Positions 9,586 to 18,104 are shown, numbered from the stretch's first letter. The stretch: 64,000 nucleotides of DNA from Microbulbifer variabilis (GCF_020524905.1 NZ_JAIVKI010000005.1:124001-188000), one strand, 5' to 3'. The notes: a model not told the origin generated them from the sequence alone. Numbers and translations: made by a program.

Positions 9586-9698
9586 TTGAAGACGAGCGGG
9601 TTTCTAGCGTATGATCCATATAGCCATTTTGATAGTTCGTGTATCAATTTGGTTAGCTGGCCCCAGGTGTTCCAGCACCTTGGGCCAGCGCCTTTTAC
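9586..9698 (+). ncRNA. Candidate small RNA with promoter and terminator hairpin
   Basis: TTGAAG at 9586-9591 and TATGAT at 9610-9615 with an 18-nt spacer form a sigma70-like promoter. A transcript starting near 9622 would fold a TTGATA/TATCAA hairpin and end in a strong stem at 9657-9688 (arms of 13 nt, 12 paired; loop TTCCAG) followed by CGCCTTTTACTT. No open reading frame lies inside. The U-tract is short, so this could also be a stand-alone cruciform. Seen: the promoter-like boxes and hairpins. Inferred: that they make an RNA. Confidence 0.3.
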
Positions 9699-10365
9699 TT
9701 ATTGTTACTTCACGCTACCGTTCTCCTTTGAGAGGGTGTTTTTTTGAAAATTCTTGGGGCTCTTGATTCTCTTGAACTGGGCCGCTTTGATTGTCGCACT
9801 CAGATGGCTTCTTTATCGCGGCAAAAATATCAATCAATATCTATCGATTTTACGTGGCTTTGACACTAAAACAAACCTAATAAAATCCAATAAGATTATT
9901 TTTGTGCCTATATTTAATTGCTCAAGATTTGCAAAATGTCTGTCACTTTTGAGAATGGCCGTTAAGATAGGTGCTCATCCCCGCCTTTCACTTTGAAAAC
10001 CAGAACAATAGATCATCCATAGCAGCTTCATTTTGCTAGTTAAATATATTCTATTTTTTGCCTGTACTCTCCATTTCGAACATCAAGAAAAACCAAACAT
10101 ATCCTCTGCAAAAGAGCGTCAACTTGTTGATTTTTAACCAATTACATCCATGATCAAAAGCAGCAAAACATCAGGATGTAATCCGGCAACAATATATCCA
10201 CTTGAGAAATTTTCCACCAGTGTTGACCAGCATACTGATTTATTTGTCTTTTTTCGACTAGAGGGTTTGCTGCACTTTAGGTATATTGACTAGCGATATA
10301 ATGCAGCTTCTTTTGAATACGCAGTTAAGGGGCTGCGCGCCTGAAACCAGAATAAGGATGTTTAA
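9699..10365. other. AT-rich intergenic region upstream of the split OLD nuclease
   Basis: No recognisable gene. A 39-codon frame beginning with TTG at 9744 has an AGAGGG site 7 nt upstream but encodes nothing I recognise. A good -10 box TATAAT lies at 10297-10302, about 65 bp before the OLD-family start, without a clear -35 at proper spacing; it may drive that gene. The base composition differs sharply from the flanking core genes. Confidence 0.4.
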
Positions 10366-10833
10366 ATGAGATTGCATGAGCTTCAAATAAATAATTTTAG
10401 AAAACTCAAGAATTGCAAAATAAATTTTAGGGATACAACTTTTCTTATCGGCCCAAATAATGCAGGAAAATCAAGTGTTTTTTCTGCGATAGACTACTTC
10501 CATAAGAATTCAAATTTGGATAGAGAAGATTATTCAAAAGAGTATAACGAAGAGGAAGAGAGCTATACCTATGAAGATGAAGTTGAGATTGTGGCAGAGT
10601 ATCACAATTTACCAGCTGCCGCTCACAGCTGGATAGGATTTAAAGGCAGGGTCATATCATCTCAAGATCAGCTAGATGGAGAAACCGGAAACTCCATCAT
10701 TTACAAGAAAGTTTGGTCCCTTAACCAAAGCAAACCAAAGATATTCATGAAGGAATATCCGCGAACAAGGAGTGCATTGTATGCTGAATGCAGAATGCAG
10801 AATGCAGAATGCAGAATGCAGAATGCAGAATAG
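10366..10833 (+). CDS. OLD-family ATP-dependent endonuclease, 5' part (out of frame with 3' part)
   Basis: N-terminal 155 aa of an AAA-15/OLD-type nuclease. The fold opens with LHELQINNFRKLKN, then Walker A GPNNAGKSS at residues 29-37, the standard start of SMC-like ATPases of OLD proteins. AAGGAT precedes the ATG. The frame runs into a GAATGCA heptamer tract at 10786 and stops at a TAG directly after it. The remaining two thirds of the protein continue in another frame. One more repeat unit, or two fewer, would fuse both parts into a protein of about 620 aa, a normal size for OLD nucleases. In the sequenced state the gene should give only a truncated product. Confidence 0.85.
   Translation: MRLHELQINNFRKLKNCKINFRDTTFLIGPNNAGKSSVFSAIDYFHKNSNLDREDYSKEYNEEEESYTYEDEVEIVAEYHNLPAAAHSWIGFKGRVISSQDQLDGETGNSIIYKKVWSLNQSKPKIFMKEYPRTRSALYAECRMQNAECRMQNAE
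10786..10831 (+). repeat. Heptanucleotide microsatellite (GAATGCA)6.6 inside a coding region
   Basis: Six full copies of GAATGCA plus GAAT, all identical. Because 7 is not a multiple of 3, gain or loss of a unit shifts the reading frame. It lies exactly where the two halves of the OLD-family gene change frame. Translated, three units give a seven-residue ECRMQNA repeat in every frame that stays open. This is the arrangement expected of a slipped-strand mispairing switch. Confidence 0.95.
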
Positions 10834-12230
10834 TATCAGACCTCGTAGGAGAACATTACTCGGAAATATTCTTGAAAGAGCATTTTGGCGATTCTAACTT
10901 TGAAAAAAGCTTAACTGTAGCAGCAACAAAATCAAAACTACTGGATCTGCCAGAATGTTGGGATGTTCAAATAGACGAGGAAGCTACCTGGGTTGAAAAT
11001 CCCGGTGGAATTCCCGGTAATGTTCTATCAAAACTTCCCATAATTGTTGTAATACCAGCAGAATCTTGCATTTCTGAGCTGACAAGCCCCGGAGGGGCAC
11101 TATTTACCCTATTAGGGGGACTATTTGATCAGGTAAGGAGTAACTCTGAGAATTACGTTCAAGCACAGGCTTTTCTAAATAACCTTGCAGCTGAGCTCAA
11201 CCCAAATGACCAGGAAACTGATTTTGGCCAACTAATTCGTGACCTTAATGGAATGGTTGATACGCTTTTTCCTGATTCGGCTGTACATGTTAGTGCAACA
11301 CTTGACGTGCCTGAAAAATCCATAAAGCCTCAATTTAAAGTGGAAATGGAAAGCAATGTAAAAACTGCTGTTAACTATCAAGGTCATGGAATGATCAGGG
11401 CAACCGCATTCCAGCTTTTAAGATTCGTGCAAGACTTTATAAACAGAAATACTGACAACCCTAGAGCAACAATTTTTTGCTTTGAGGAGCCAGAAATCTA
11501 TTTGCATCCTTCAGCTGCTAACCAAATGCGGGATTCATTATATGATCTGGCGGGACCAAACTGCCAAATCATAGCGACTACTCACTCGCCTTACATGGTC
11601 AATCTCGGCTCAGAAAAAAGCATGAGCCTCACGAAATTTAACTTTACTGAAAACAATTTCTCAACATCCAACTCATTCAATCTAGAAGAAGCTTTCGTTA
11701 AACTCGCTGAAGACGAAAAGCAAAACTTGAAGATGCTCTTGAAAGTCGATGATTACATATCAAGAATGTTCTTTTCCAAGAAATGTGTGTTTGTTGAAGG
11801 AGATACAGAAGAAGTTGTTGTGCGTGAAACCATTAAGAGGCTATCTCATGAAGACAAGGCAAAGGTTATAGGAAACTGTGAGTTTCTTAGAGCCAGAGGA
11901 AAAGCAGTTCTTATATCGATTGCAAAATATTTGAATGCGCTAAATATAAACTACATATTTATGCACGATCGCGATGAAGGGACAGAGCGCGCTGAAGCGA
12001 TGAACGCCCCAATTCTGGCCCAAACAGGTCAAGATCGTCGAATTATGATTGAGGAGTGCATTGAGGACCTACTGGGCTATGATGCACCAAGTAGCGAAAA
12101 ACCATACAAGGCCCACCTGCATATACAGAAAAATTGGGGTGATGAATTTATTGATTTACCCAATGACTGGAAGTCTATTTTTATCACCTTATGCAGTCCA
12201 TATTTAGACCACCTTCGAGAGGCCCCTTAA
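10788..12230 (+). CDS. OLD-family ATP-dependent endonuclease, 3' part with TOPRIM domain
   Basis: In-frame continuation of the same protein. It shows the ATPase second half, with Walker B in FCFEEPEIYLHP, the switch histidine in ATTHSPYMVN, and a C-terminal TOPRIM nuclease domain with the acidic VFVEGDTEE and the DxD-like MHDRDEGTE. OLD proteins cleave DNA and act in phage exclusion, alone or with a UvrD-type helicase as in Gabija. No helicase gene follows here, so this resembles the single-gene OLD type. ATG codons inside the repeat could allow reinitiation, but the product would lack Walker A. The stop TAA coincides with the start of repeat module A. Confidence 0.85.
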   Translation: MQNAECRMQNAECRIVSDLVGEHYSEIFLKEHFGDSNFEKSLTVAATKSKLLDLPECWDVQIDEEATWVENPGGIPGNVLSKLPIIVVIPAESCISELTSPGGALFTLLGGLFDQVRSNSENYVQAQAFLNNLAAELNPNDQETDFGQLIRDLNGMVDTLFPDSAVHVSATLDVPEKSIKPQFKVEMESNVKTAVNYQGHGMIRATAFQLLRFVQDFINRNTDNPRATIFCFEEPEIYLHPSAANQMRDSLYDLAGPNCQIIATTHSPYMVNLGSEKSMSLTKFNFTENNFSTSNSFNLEEAFVKLAEDEKQNLKMLLKVDDYISRMFFSKKCVFVEGDTEEVVVRETIKRLSHEDKAKVIGNCEFLRARGKAVLISIAKYLNALNINYIFMHDRDEGTERAEAMNAPILAQTGQDRRIMIEECIEDLLGYDAPSSEKPYKAHLHIQKNWGDEFIDLPNDWKSIFITLCSPYLDHLREAP

Positions 12231-12940
12231 ATCGGCTAGCCGGTAGTTTCTAGCTCCCCCCCCACCACCCATCGTGCGGGTCCGCAATGGGTGGTTCCCT
12301 ATCCGTAATAAATCTCTATTCAACGGTAGTATCGAGCAACTATTCATTTGAATTGAGTGCCATAACAGTATGCTACCTCTACGTGATATCTGATTGGAAA
12401 CAAATCGGTAGGCTAGCCCTGTCTTTTAATTTGCAGAGTTAAGTTCTGACCTTCGCCATATACAAGCTATTAATCTTGGCATTAGGCTACCATACCGTCG
12501 GCTGATCTACGTTTAATCACCTTGATCATTACTGACCGAGGTACTGTTATGACCCACCACTTTTTTCAACCCCCGCGATGGTGGCTAGTGGGTTGGATCT
12601 GCTTATGAGTCAGCGCCCCCAATGGTAGATTCATAGTGGCAGGTTAAACAGACCAACTCAGATAAGAGCGTAAAAATTTCATTACATAACTGCATCATCT
12701 ATTTTATCCATTAAGATCAGATGGCTTCGATGTCCCTGACTAACACGCCTCCAGGCTAAGCTTTATAGGATGTTTATGATCGTCAGCTCATAGTTTTGCG
12801 AACAGCCTCCTCTTCACAAAATCTCACGGTATTGCAGTTGCCATTCGCTAGTAGTTAGCATTTAATAGACCCCATATAACGGTAATCTTCCCTTAGTGGA
12901 CATTACCCCATTAGCTCACACCCATGCTGGGCGCACCAAA
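12228..12940 (+). repeat. Repeat unit R1 (modules A1, M1, B1) between the OLD and DUF2130 genes
   Basis: About 710 bp without a coding frame. Module A1 (12228-12308) starts with the TAA stop of the upstream gene and contains a near-perfect 30-bp palindrome: CCACCCAT at 12265-12272 pairs with ATGGGTGG at 12287-12294, and TGCGG with CCGCA inside. Module M1 (about 12565-12830) recurs at 16488-16725 and partly at 20304-20385. Module B1 (about 12832-12940) contains a CTAGTAGTTAGCATTTAAT core and recurs at 14561 and 16726. No transposase or recombinase is encoded in the unit. This is the longest copy of the family. Confidence 0.8.
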
Positions 12941-13068
12941 TTTCTTAAATTTATTTCGGGCGCAATGATCGCGCCCTCCACCGGACAGCCTACACCGCCT
13001 CCTGCTGCCATTTAGCAAGGCCTTATCCGTCATTGAGAACAAGTGGCAAAACTAAAGGATAAAGAATT

Positions 13069-14466
13069 ATGAATGAAATCAAATGCCCTCATTGTCAAAA
13101 AGCATTCAAAATTGATGAGGCTGGATATGCCGACATAATGAAACAAGTTCGGGATAATGAATTTGATCAGGAGTTACATGAGAGGCTTGAGCTTGCGGAA
13201 AAAGAAAAGAAAGCTGCCTTAGAGCTTGTGAAGGAAAAAGTAACAAATGAAATGCTGAAAGCCTCCGCAATAAAAGATACTGAGATACTAGAATTGAAGG
13301 CCAGGGTTGAAGCTGCCGAGGTCTCTCAGAAGCTAGCTGTGACAGAGGCCCTTAAAAAGGTTGAGAGGGAACGAGACTCACTTGCCTCCGAGTTACAACA
13401 AGCCAAGAAAGACTATGAGTCCTCTTCCGAGCTGGCAAAGGCTGAACATATATCCCAACTCAAAGAAACTTCTGCGAGAAAAGATTTTAAAATAAAGGAG
13501 CTTGAATCAAACTTAAGTGCCCAACAAGCAATCCAGAAACAAGCAGTTACAGAGGCCGTACATGCAACAGAGAAGGAACGCGAAGAACTCAAGAGTGAAC
13601 TAGAAAAGGCAAAGCTTGAGAAACAGCTTTCTGAAACATCCCTAAAAGAGAAGTATGAGACTCAGATCAAGGATCGGGACGATGCAATCGAGCGACTTAA
13701 GGATATGAAAGCCCGTTTATCCACCAAAATGATTGGTGAAACCCTTGAACAACATTGTGAGACTGAATTTAATCGAATAAGAGCAACTGCTTTTCCCAAG
13801 GCATATTTTGAAAAAGACAACGATGCGAGAGGAGGAAGCAAAGGGGATTACATTTTTCGAGACTTAGATGATTCTGGCACTGAGTCCGTATCCATCATGT
13901 TTGAAATGAAAAATGAAAATGATGGAACGGCAACAAAAAAGAAGAACGAAGATTTCCTTAAAGAACTGGACAAAGACCGCAATGAAAAAGGCTGCGAGTA
14001 CGCAGTTCTGGTGTCACTGCTAGAAGCAGATAGCGAGCTTTATAATTCTGGTATCGTCGATGTCTCCCACCGTTTTCCTAAGATGTATATTATCCGCCCC
14101 CAATTTTTCATACCCATAATCACTCTTTTGAGAAATGCTGCTCAAAACTCACTGAAATATAAAGCTGAGCTAGCTGTAGTAAGAGCTCAGAATATTGATA
14201 TTACTAATTTCGAAGATGAACTTGATGCATTTAAGTCAGGCTTCGCAAGGAACTACGATCTAGCATCTAGGAAATTTAAAACAGCTATTGATGAAATTGA
14301 CAAGACTATCACTCACCTTCAGAAAACCAAGGATGCCTTGCTTAGCTCTGAAAATAACCTTCGCCTCGCGAACAAAAAGGCAGACGATCTAACAGTTAAA
14401 AAATTGACAAAAAAGAATCCAACAATGGCAGCAAAGTTTGCTGAGCTTGAGAGCAATGACACCTAA
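13069..14466 (+). CDS. DUF2130 protein: zinc-ribbon, coiled coil, nuclease-like C-terminal domain
   Basis: 465 aa. It starts with a zinc-ribbon-like [12 protein letters not shown], followed by a long Glu/Lys/Ala-rich coiled coil (about residues 30-220). The DUF2130 domain (about 225-390) contains [11 protein letters not shown] and, about 15 residues later, FEMKNE. The D ... ExK arrangement resembles a PD-(D/E)xK nuclease core; that is inference. RBS AAAGGAT lies upstream of the ATG. It sits between two copies of the same repeat, its stop TAA forming the first bases of module A2. The base composition is AT-rich like its neighbours. Members of the family are scattered and linked to mobile or defence regions. 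The function is not established. Confidence 0.75.
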   Translation: MNEIKCPHCQKAFKIDEAGYADIMKQVRDNEFDQELHERLELAEKEKKAALELVKEKVTNEMLKASAIKDTEILELKARVEAAEVSQKLAVTEALKKVERERDSLASELQQAKKDYESSSELAKAEHISQLKETSARKDFKIKELESNLSAQQAIQKQAVTEAVHATEKEREELKSELEKAKLEKQLSETSLKEKYETQIKDRDDAIERLKDMKARLSTKMIGETLEQHCETEFNRIRATAFPKAYFEKDNDARGGSKGDYIFRDLDDSGTESVSIMFEMKNENDGTATKKKNEDFLKELDKDRNEKGCEYAVLVSLLEADSELYNSGIVDVSHRFPKMYIIRPQFFIPIITLLRNAAQNSLKYKAELAVVRAQNIDITNFEDELDAFKSGFARNYDLASRKFKTAIDEIDKTITHLQKTKDALLSSENNLRLANKKADDLTVKKLTKKNPTMAAKFAELESNDT

Positions 14467-14670
14467 ATCGGTTAGCCGGTAGTCTCTAGCTACCGGCCCC
14501 CACACAATCCACTTAATGAGTCCGCAATGGGCGGCTTTCTATTCGCAAGACCTCATGTGTGGAAGTTGCCATTCATTAGTAGTTAGCATTTAATGGAGCC
14601 CATTAAATGGCGATCTTCCTACAGGGGGGAGGTTAATTTCATTAGCCCACGCCCATGCTTGGCGTCAAGT
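14464..14670 (+). repeat. Repeat unit R2 (modules A2 and B2), short form
   Basis: Short copy of the unit at 12228. A2 begins with the TAA of the upstream gene and has a perfect hairpin GCCGGTAG (14475-14482) / CTACCGGC (14490-14497). The TCCGCAATGGGCGG part of the palindrome follows. B2 (14561-14670) carries the CTAGTAGTTAGCATTTAAT-like core (ATTAGTAGTTAGCATTTAAT here) and ends in an ACGCC / GGCGT hairpin about 20 bp before the next start codon. The middle (M) module is missing. Confidence 0.8.
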
Positions 14671-14690
14671 TTATAAACGGATATTTTAGA

Positions 14691-15758
14691 ATGCAGGCTT
14701 TATATACTTATCCAAGTCATTTGGAAGAAATCATTGGAAATTTAATGGACAGAGATTGGCTTGTTCATAATTTTGATAGTGTTGATGACTTGGATACATA
14801 TAATTTTGCAAGCTATCTGTATAACAAACAAGTGAATGGTGTTACATACACGATATACCTTGACCTAAATATCTATCAGTTCATCGTGAACGCATTTAAG
14901 AAAAGTAAGCCTAGAAAAGAGTTCCGCGATGCAATAGGACTTGTTGTTTTTTGCCAATTCGCCGAGATCGAGCTAGATCCAACCTATGCAGTATATGAAA
15001 AAATCAACTATCGAAGTGACAATGAACTTCTGAATGAAGTTATTTCTGACTTAGAGTTGTTTCATCGCATAAATAATACCAACAATTCCTCACTGCTAGA
15101 ATTTGCTTTGGGTTATATTGATGCCATTAATCCAATGGCTTCTTATACGATGAATTCCACCGTTACTAAAAAAAACCTTACCAAATATAGCCGGTTGCGC
15201 GAATGGAATTCATTATATTTAATTGTTTTGTATGTAATCTACACATCTCAACTGCAGAATCTTAGTAGACTAGACAAGCTTAAAAAAGTGGTTGAGTGGA
15301 TGATTGCCGAGTTTAGGTTATCTCTTGTTGGTATCACATTTGCTGCCATCTACTTTAGTGAAACACCAATGAAACGAATGATGAAGTACAAGGTAACAGA
15401 TGATCCATGCTCTAAACAACGTAGTGCGTTTAATATGACATGGGATATTTATAACTTGAATCGCTATTTTAGGATGTGGACTGAGCGAGATCCTGAACAG
15501 GAGGGTATGTTCGCAAGTGGTGACAAAGTATTCAATGCTGTGCTAAGAAAATCAATCAAGGTTCAACAAGCAGATTGTTTAGATAGCTTTAAGGATTTTC
15601 TACCGCAAGATATCGTGTGCTATATAGAGAAAATCGCATCTCAACCCAGTGAACACTTTGAGAGAGCTTATGAATCACAAAGTTGGTCTCCATCTTATAG
15701 AAGCGAACTAATCAGAAAATATGAATCGCTAACAGGTATAGAACACAGCGTAACATAA
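14691..15758 (+). CDS. Unknown protein, possible PIN-like ribonuclease fold
   Basis: 355 aa, AT-rich, no family recognised with certainty. The start at 14691 was preferred because the upstream in-frame ATG at 14655 lies inside repeat module B2. Three acidic motifs are spaced as in PIN-like nucleases: YLDLNIYQFIV near residue 60, QFAEIELDPTYAVYE near 95, and FASGDKVFNAVLR near 280. They would supply the metal-binding residues. This is a pattern-based inference. No signal peptide or membrane segment is visible. It lies between repeat copies like the two genes before it, with its TAA again the first bases of module A3. Context suggests a cargo or defence gene. Confidence 0.6.
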   Translation: MQALYTYPSHLEEIIGNLMDRDWLVHNFDSVDDLDTYNFASYLYNKQVNGVTYTIYLDLNIYQFIVNAFKKSKPRKEFRDAIGLVVFCQFAEIELDPTYAVYEKINYRSDNELLNEVISDLELFHRINNTNNSSLLEFALGYIDAINPMASYTMNSTVTKKNLTKYSRLREWNSLYLIVLYVIYTSQLQNLSRLDKLKKVVEWMIAEFRLSLVGITFAAIYFSETPMKRMMKYKVTDDPCSKQRSAFNMTWDIYNLNRYFRMWTERDPEQEGMFASGDKVFNAVLRKSIKVQQADCLDSFKDFLPQDIVCYIEKIASQPSEHFERAYESQSWSPSYRSELIRKYESLTGIEHSVT

Positions 15759-15838
15759 GTCGGGTAATCGGTAGTCTAGCTACCGGCCCCCACGCCACCT
15801 ATCGTGCGGGTCCGCTATGGGGGGTTCCCTATCCGTAA
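15756..15838 (+). repeat. Repeat module A3
   Basis: Third copy of module A, starting at the TAA stop of the upstream gene. It carries the CGGTAG / CTACCG hairpin and the GTGCGGGTCCGC palindrome with the GGTTCCCTATCCGTAA end shared with A1. Directly after it the sequence switches to the transposase-remnant repeat, so the M and B modules of this copy appear displaced to 16488-16818. Confidence 0.8.
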
Positions 15839-15849
15839 AGGGCAACACA

Positions 15850-16330
15850 AGCACACCCACAGATTGAAAGGTGGCACCGGAAATAGTAAGAGCCCTCTAC
15901 CTTGACTACTATTTCTCCTGGTCTGGTGTAGGGCAAGGTGAGATACTGAAAAATTACGCTTAAGGTTTGGGAATTGCGTAACTTTGGCCAAAACCGGAAA
16001 GAATAGTATCGAAAGGTTAAGAGAGAATTAGTGGGACGTTGCAGATAGGAAACGTTGGCAATCGCCTATGCCATGTAGCCAGCGTTTATTGAGCTGAATA
16101 CAGGCTTGCCGTACAGCCTCGGCTGATCCCTCCAGCCCTTTTAAGCGGCTTTTAAAGTTCCGATTGAGACAGAGCCAGTGTTTTGCTGAGATGCCCAGCC
16201 GCTCAAGGATAGGGGGCACCTTTTGAGAAATGGCACCGCGCTTTTTGGGGTCTAAATGCCGACCACTCCAGTCCTCTAGCTCCAAATAGTGATCCAGCTG
16301 AAAGGGTAGCCCTTTTGGCTGTAAGCTTAA
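15850..16330 (-). pseudogene. Remnant of a Y1-type (RAYT-like) transposase, copy 1
   Basis: The minus strand from about 16330 to 16028 encodes QPKGLPFQLDHYLELEDW, then SGRHLDPKKRGAISQ and ILERLGISAKHW. This matches the C-terminal extension typical of long RAYT-like Y1 (HUH) transposases in marine gammaproteobacteria. The catalytic HUH and tyrosine part is absent, so it is dead. About 180 bp of conserved 3' flank (15850-16027), starting at CACCCACAGATTGAAAGGTG, is shared with copy 3. It replaces the middle of the A/B repeat unit here. Confidence 0.65.
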
Positions 16331-16431
16331 TATGACAAGCTTGGAGCAAGATGTAGATGATATTTTTCTAATGATTCTGGTTTGTACATTAAGGGGGCAT
16401 TAGATGTTTGGTGCACGTAAATTTAAAGCAG

Positions 16432-16820
16432 GAAGTCGATAGCATCCAGCTACCGCTCCCATGCCCACCCAGCGTACCGGTCATGAATACTAACCGGTTG
16501 GACCTACTTACCAGCCAGTAGCCACGCTAGCAGAATCACTGAAACAAATTACACAGATTTCCCAAGATAAGAGTATAAAATTTCACAAATCAGATGCATC
16601 ATTAACCCTACCCATTAGATCAAGTGGCTTCGGCACTCTTGGCCTCCTGACTAAACCATATAGGATGTTTCTGTTCGCCAACTCATAGTTTTGCTCGCGG
16701 CTTCCTCCCCAAAAAACCTTATAGTATTGCAATTGTCATTCGCTAGTAGTTAGAGGTCATTAAACGGTGATCATCCTGCTGGGGGCTTTCACTGCATTGT
16801 TCATAACATGTCAAGTGCGA
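16432..16820 (+). repeat. Divergent repeat unit R4 (modules A4, M4, B4)
   Basis: A degenerate fourth copy. AAGTCGATAGCATCCAGCTACCG at 16433 corresponds to the start of module A. The stretch from CAAGATAAGAGTATAAAATT through TATAGGATGTTT and CAACTCATAGTTTTGC aligns with module M1. TCATTCGCTAGTAGTTAG at about 16736 is module B. It lies upstream of the RIO-kinase gene as the other B modules lie upstream of their genes. There is no coding content. Confidence 0.7.
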
Positions 16821-16971
16821 TTCTCATTGCCCCTATCCTTTACGCGGGCATTATAGGGCCCCATAATCGCTCTTTATCCATAAGCAGGATTAGATTTCTT
16901 GCCTCAAATACACATGGAAATATGTCAATAGCATATATGATTAATTGCCGAACACTCGAAGCTGGTACCTA

Positions 16972-17829
16972 GTGAAAACTCCCAAACGTCTACAGCCTCT
17001 CATCGATGATGGCTTAATCGATGAAGTTATCAGCCGCCTAATGAGCGGCAAAGAAGCCGATATATTTATTGTCCGTTGTCGTGACGAAATTCGTTGCGCC
17101 AAAGTCTATAAAGACGCAACTAAGCGTAGTTTTAAAAAGGCCGCACAATACCAAGAAGGGCGTAAAGTTCGCAGTGGTCGTCAAGCACGTGCCATGCAAA
17201 AACGGTCGAATTATGGCCGCCAACAACAGGAAGAGATTTGGCAAAATGCCGAAGTTGATGCTTTATCCCGTTTAGCACGCGCTCATGTACGAGTTCCCAA
17301 GACTTTTGGTTGTGTTGACGGTGTATTATTGATGGAGTTAATCACTGACGAAGCAGGCAATGTCGCACCACGGCTTGGCGATGTGACAATGTCAGAAGAG
17401 CAAGCAGTTCAAGATCATACATTAATGATCCATTACATCATGCTCATGCTTTACGAGGGAATTGTACATGGTGATTTATCTGAATTTAACGTACTAGTGG
17501 ATGATTCCGGCCCTGTGATTATCGATTTACCCCAAGCTGTTAATGCCGCTGCCAATAACAGTGCACAAGAAATGTTCACTCGCGACGTCGACAATATGCG
17601 TCGTTATTATGGCAAATTTGCCCCCTCTTTATTACAGACTCAATACGCCAAGGAAATATGGGCACTGTTTGAAGAGGGTAACTTAACGACTAGCTCAACG
17701 CTCAGCGGCAAGTTTGATGATGACGATGACAACGCCGATGTCGACGCCGTTCTAGAAGAAATCAAAGCAGTGATGCAAGAGGAATTGGAACGAAAAGAGC
17801 GCATACGTGAATCTTCAGAAGATGCATAA
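16972..17829 (+). CDS. RIO1-family serine protein kinase
   Basis: 285 aa from the GTG at 16972; a TTG at 16945 would add nine residues, and neither start has a convincing binding site. Motifs are complete: nucleotide loop GKEADIFIV, ATP lysine in CAKVYK, catalytic HGDLSEFNVLV and metal-binding Asp in VIIDLPQAV. An acidic C-terminal tail (DDDDDN ...) follows. Bacterial RIO kinases are atypical serine kinases or ATPases, possibly acting on ribosome-related targets; their substrates are unknown. It stands alone between a repeat unit and a transposase remnant. Codon use is AT-richer than the core genes, so acquisition with the island is possible. Confidence 0.88.
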   Translation: MKTPKRLQPLIDDGLIDEVISRLMSGKEADIFIVRCRDEIRCAKVYKDATKRSFKKAAQYQEGRKVRSGRQARAMQKRSNYGRQQQEEIWQNAEVDALSRLARAHVRVPKTFGCVDGVLLMELITDEAGNVAPRLGDVTMSEEQAVQDHTLMIHYIMLMLYEGIVHGDLSEFNVLVDDSGPVIIDLPQAVNAAANNSAQEMFTRDVDNMRRYYGKFAPSLLQTQYAKEIWALFEEGNLTTSSTLSGKFDDDDDNADVDAVLEEIKAVMQEELERKERIRESSEDA

Positions 17830-17852
17830 ATTTAGATGAAAGCACCTGGTTT

Positions 17853-17871
17853 AGTAACCTTATTGGTTACT
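17853..17871. terminator. Small hairpin after the RIO kinase
   Basis: AGTAACC / GGTTACT with a 5-nt loop about 25 bp after the stop, without a U-tract. Weak candidate terminator. Confidence 0.25.
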
Positions 17872-18104
17872 GCGGGTATTGTTTATTACCCTATTGCACA
17901 AATTAGTGCACACACACATTAGGACACTCAAAGGCTGGAGGATGCTGTAGCAAGCTCTCTTTCTGGGGGCTCTTACCCTTTGATTTATAGGTAATAGAGA
18001 TTAAGTTCTGGGAATTGATATGCAGATTTTTGGAAATGCTGTTTTGGATAAATGAGTGGTAATCGTGTTATAAAGTATTTGGGGAGGAGTAGATTAGCAG
18101 GGTG

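Noticed and set aside
9754..9996. 80-codon frame with TTG start upstream of the OLD gene
   Set aside because: No binding site at proper spacing, no recognisable domain, and AT-rich non-coding composition.
10366..12230. Gabija system (GajA-GajB)
   Set aside because: The OLD nuclease is GajA-like in architecture, but no UvrD/PcrA-type helicase gene follows; the next gene is DUF2130.
12228..13068. Group II intron or full insertion sequence in the repeat spacer
   Set aside because: No reverse transcriptase or transposase frame in any of the copies, and no intron-like 5' GUGYG end at the boundaries.
12228..16820. CRISPR array or integron attC sites
   Set aside because: Repeats are long, few, divergent and separated by genes, not short regular repeats with spacers. 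Their ends do not carry the attC core-site consensus, and no integrase or cas gene is in the window.
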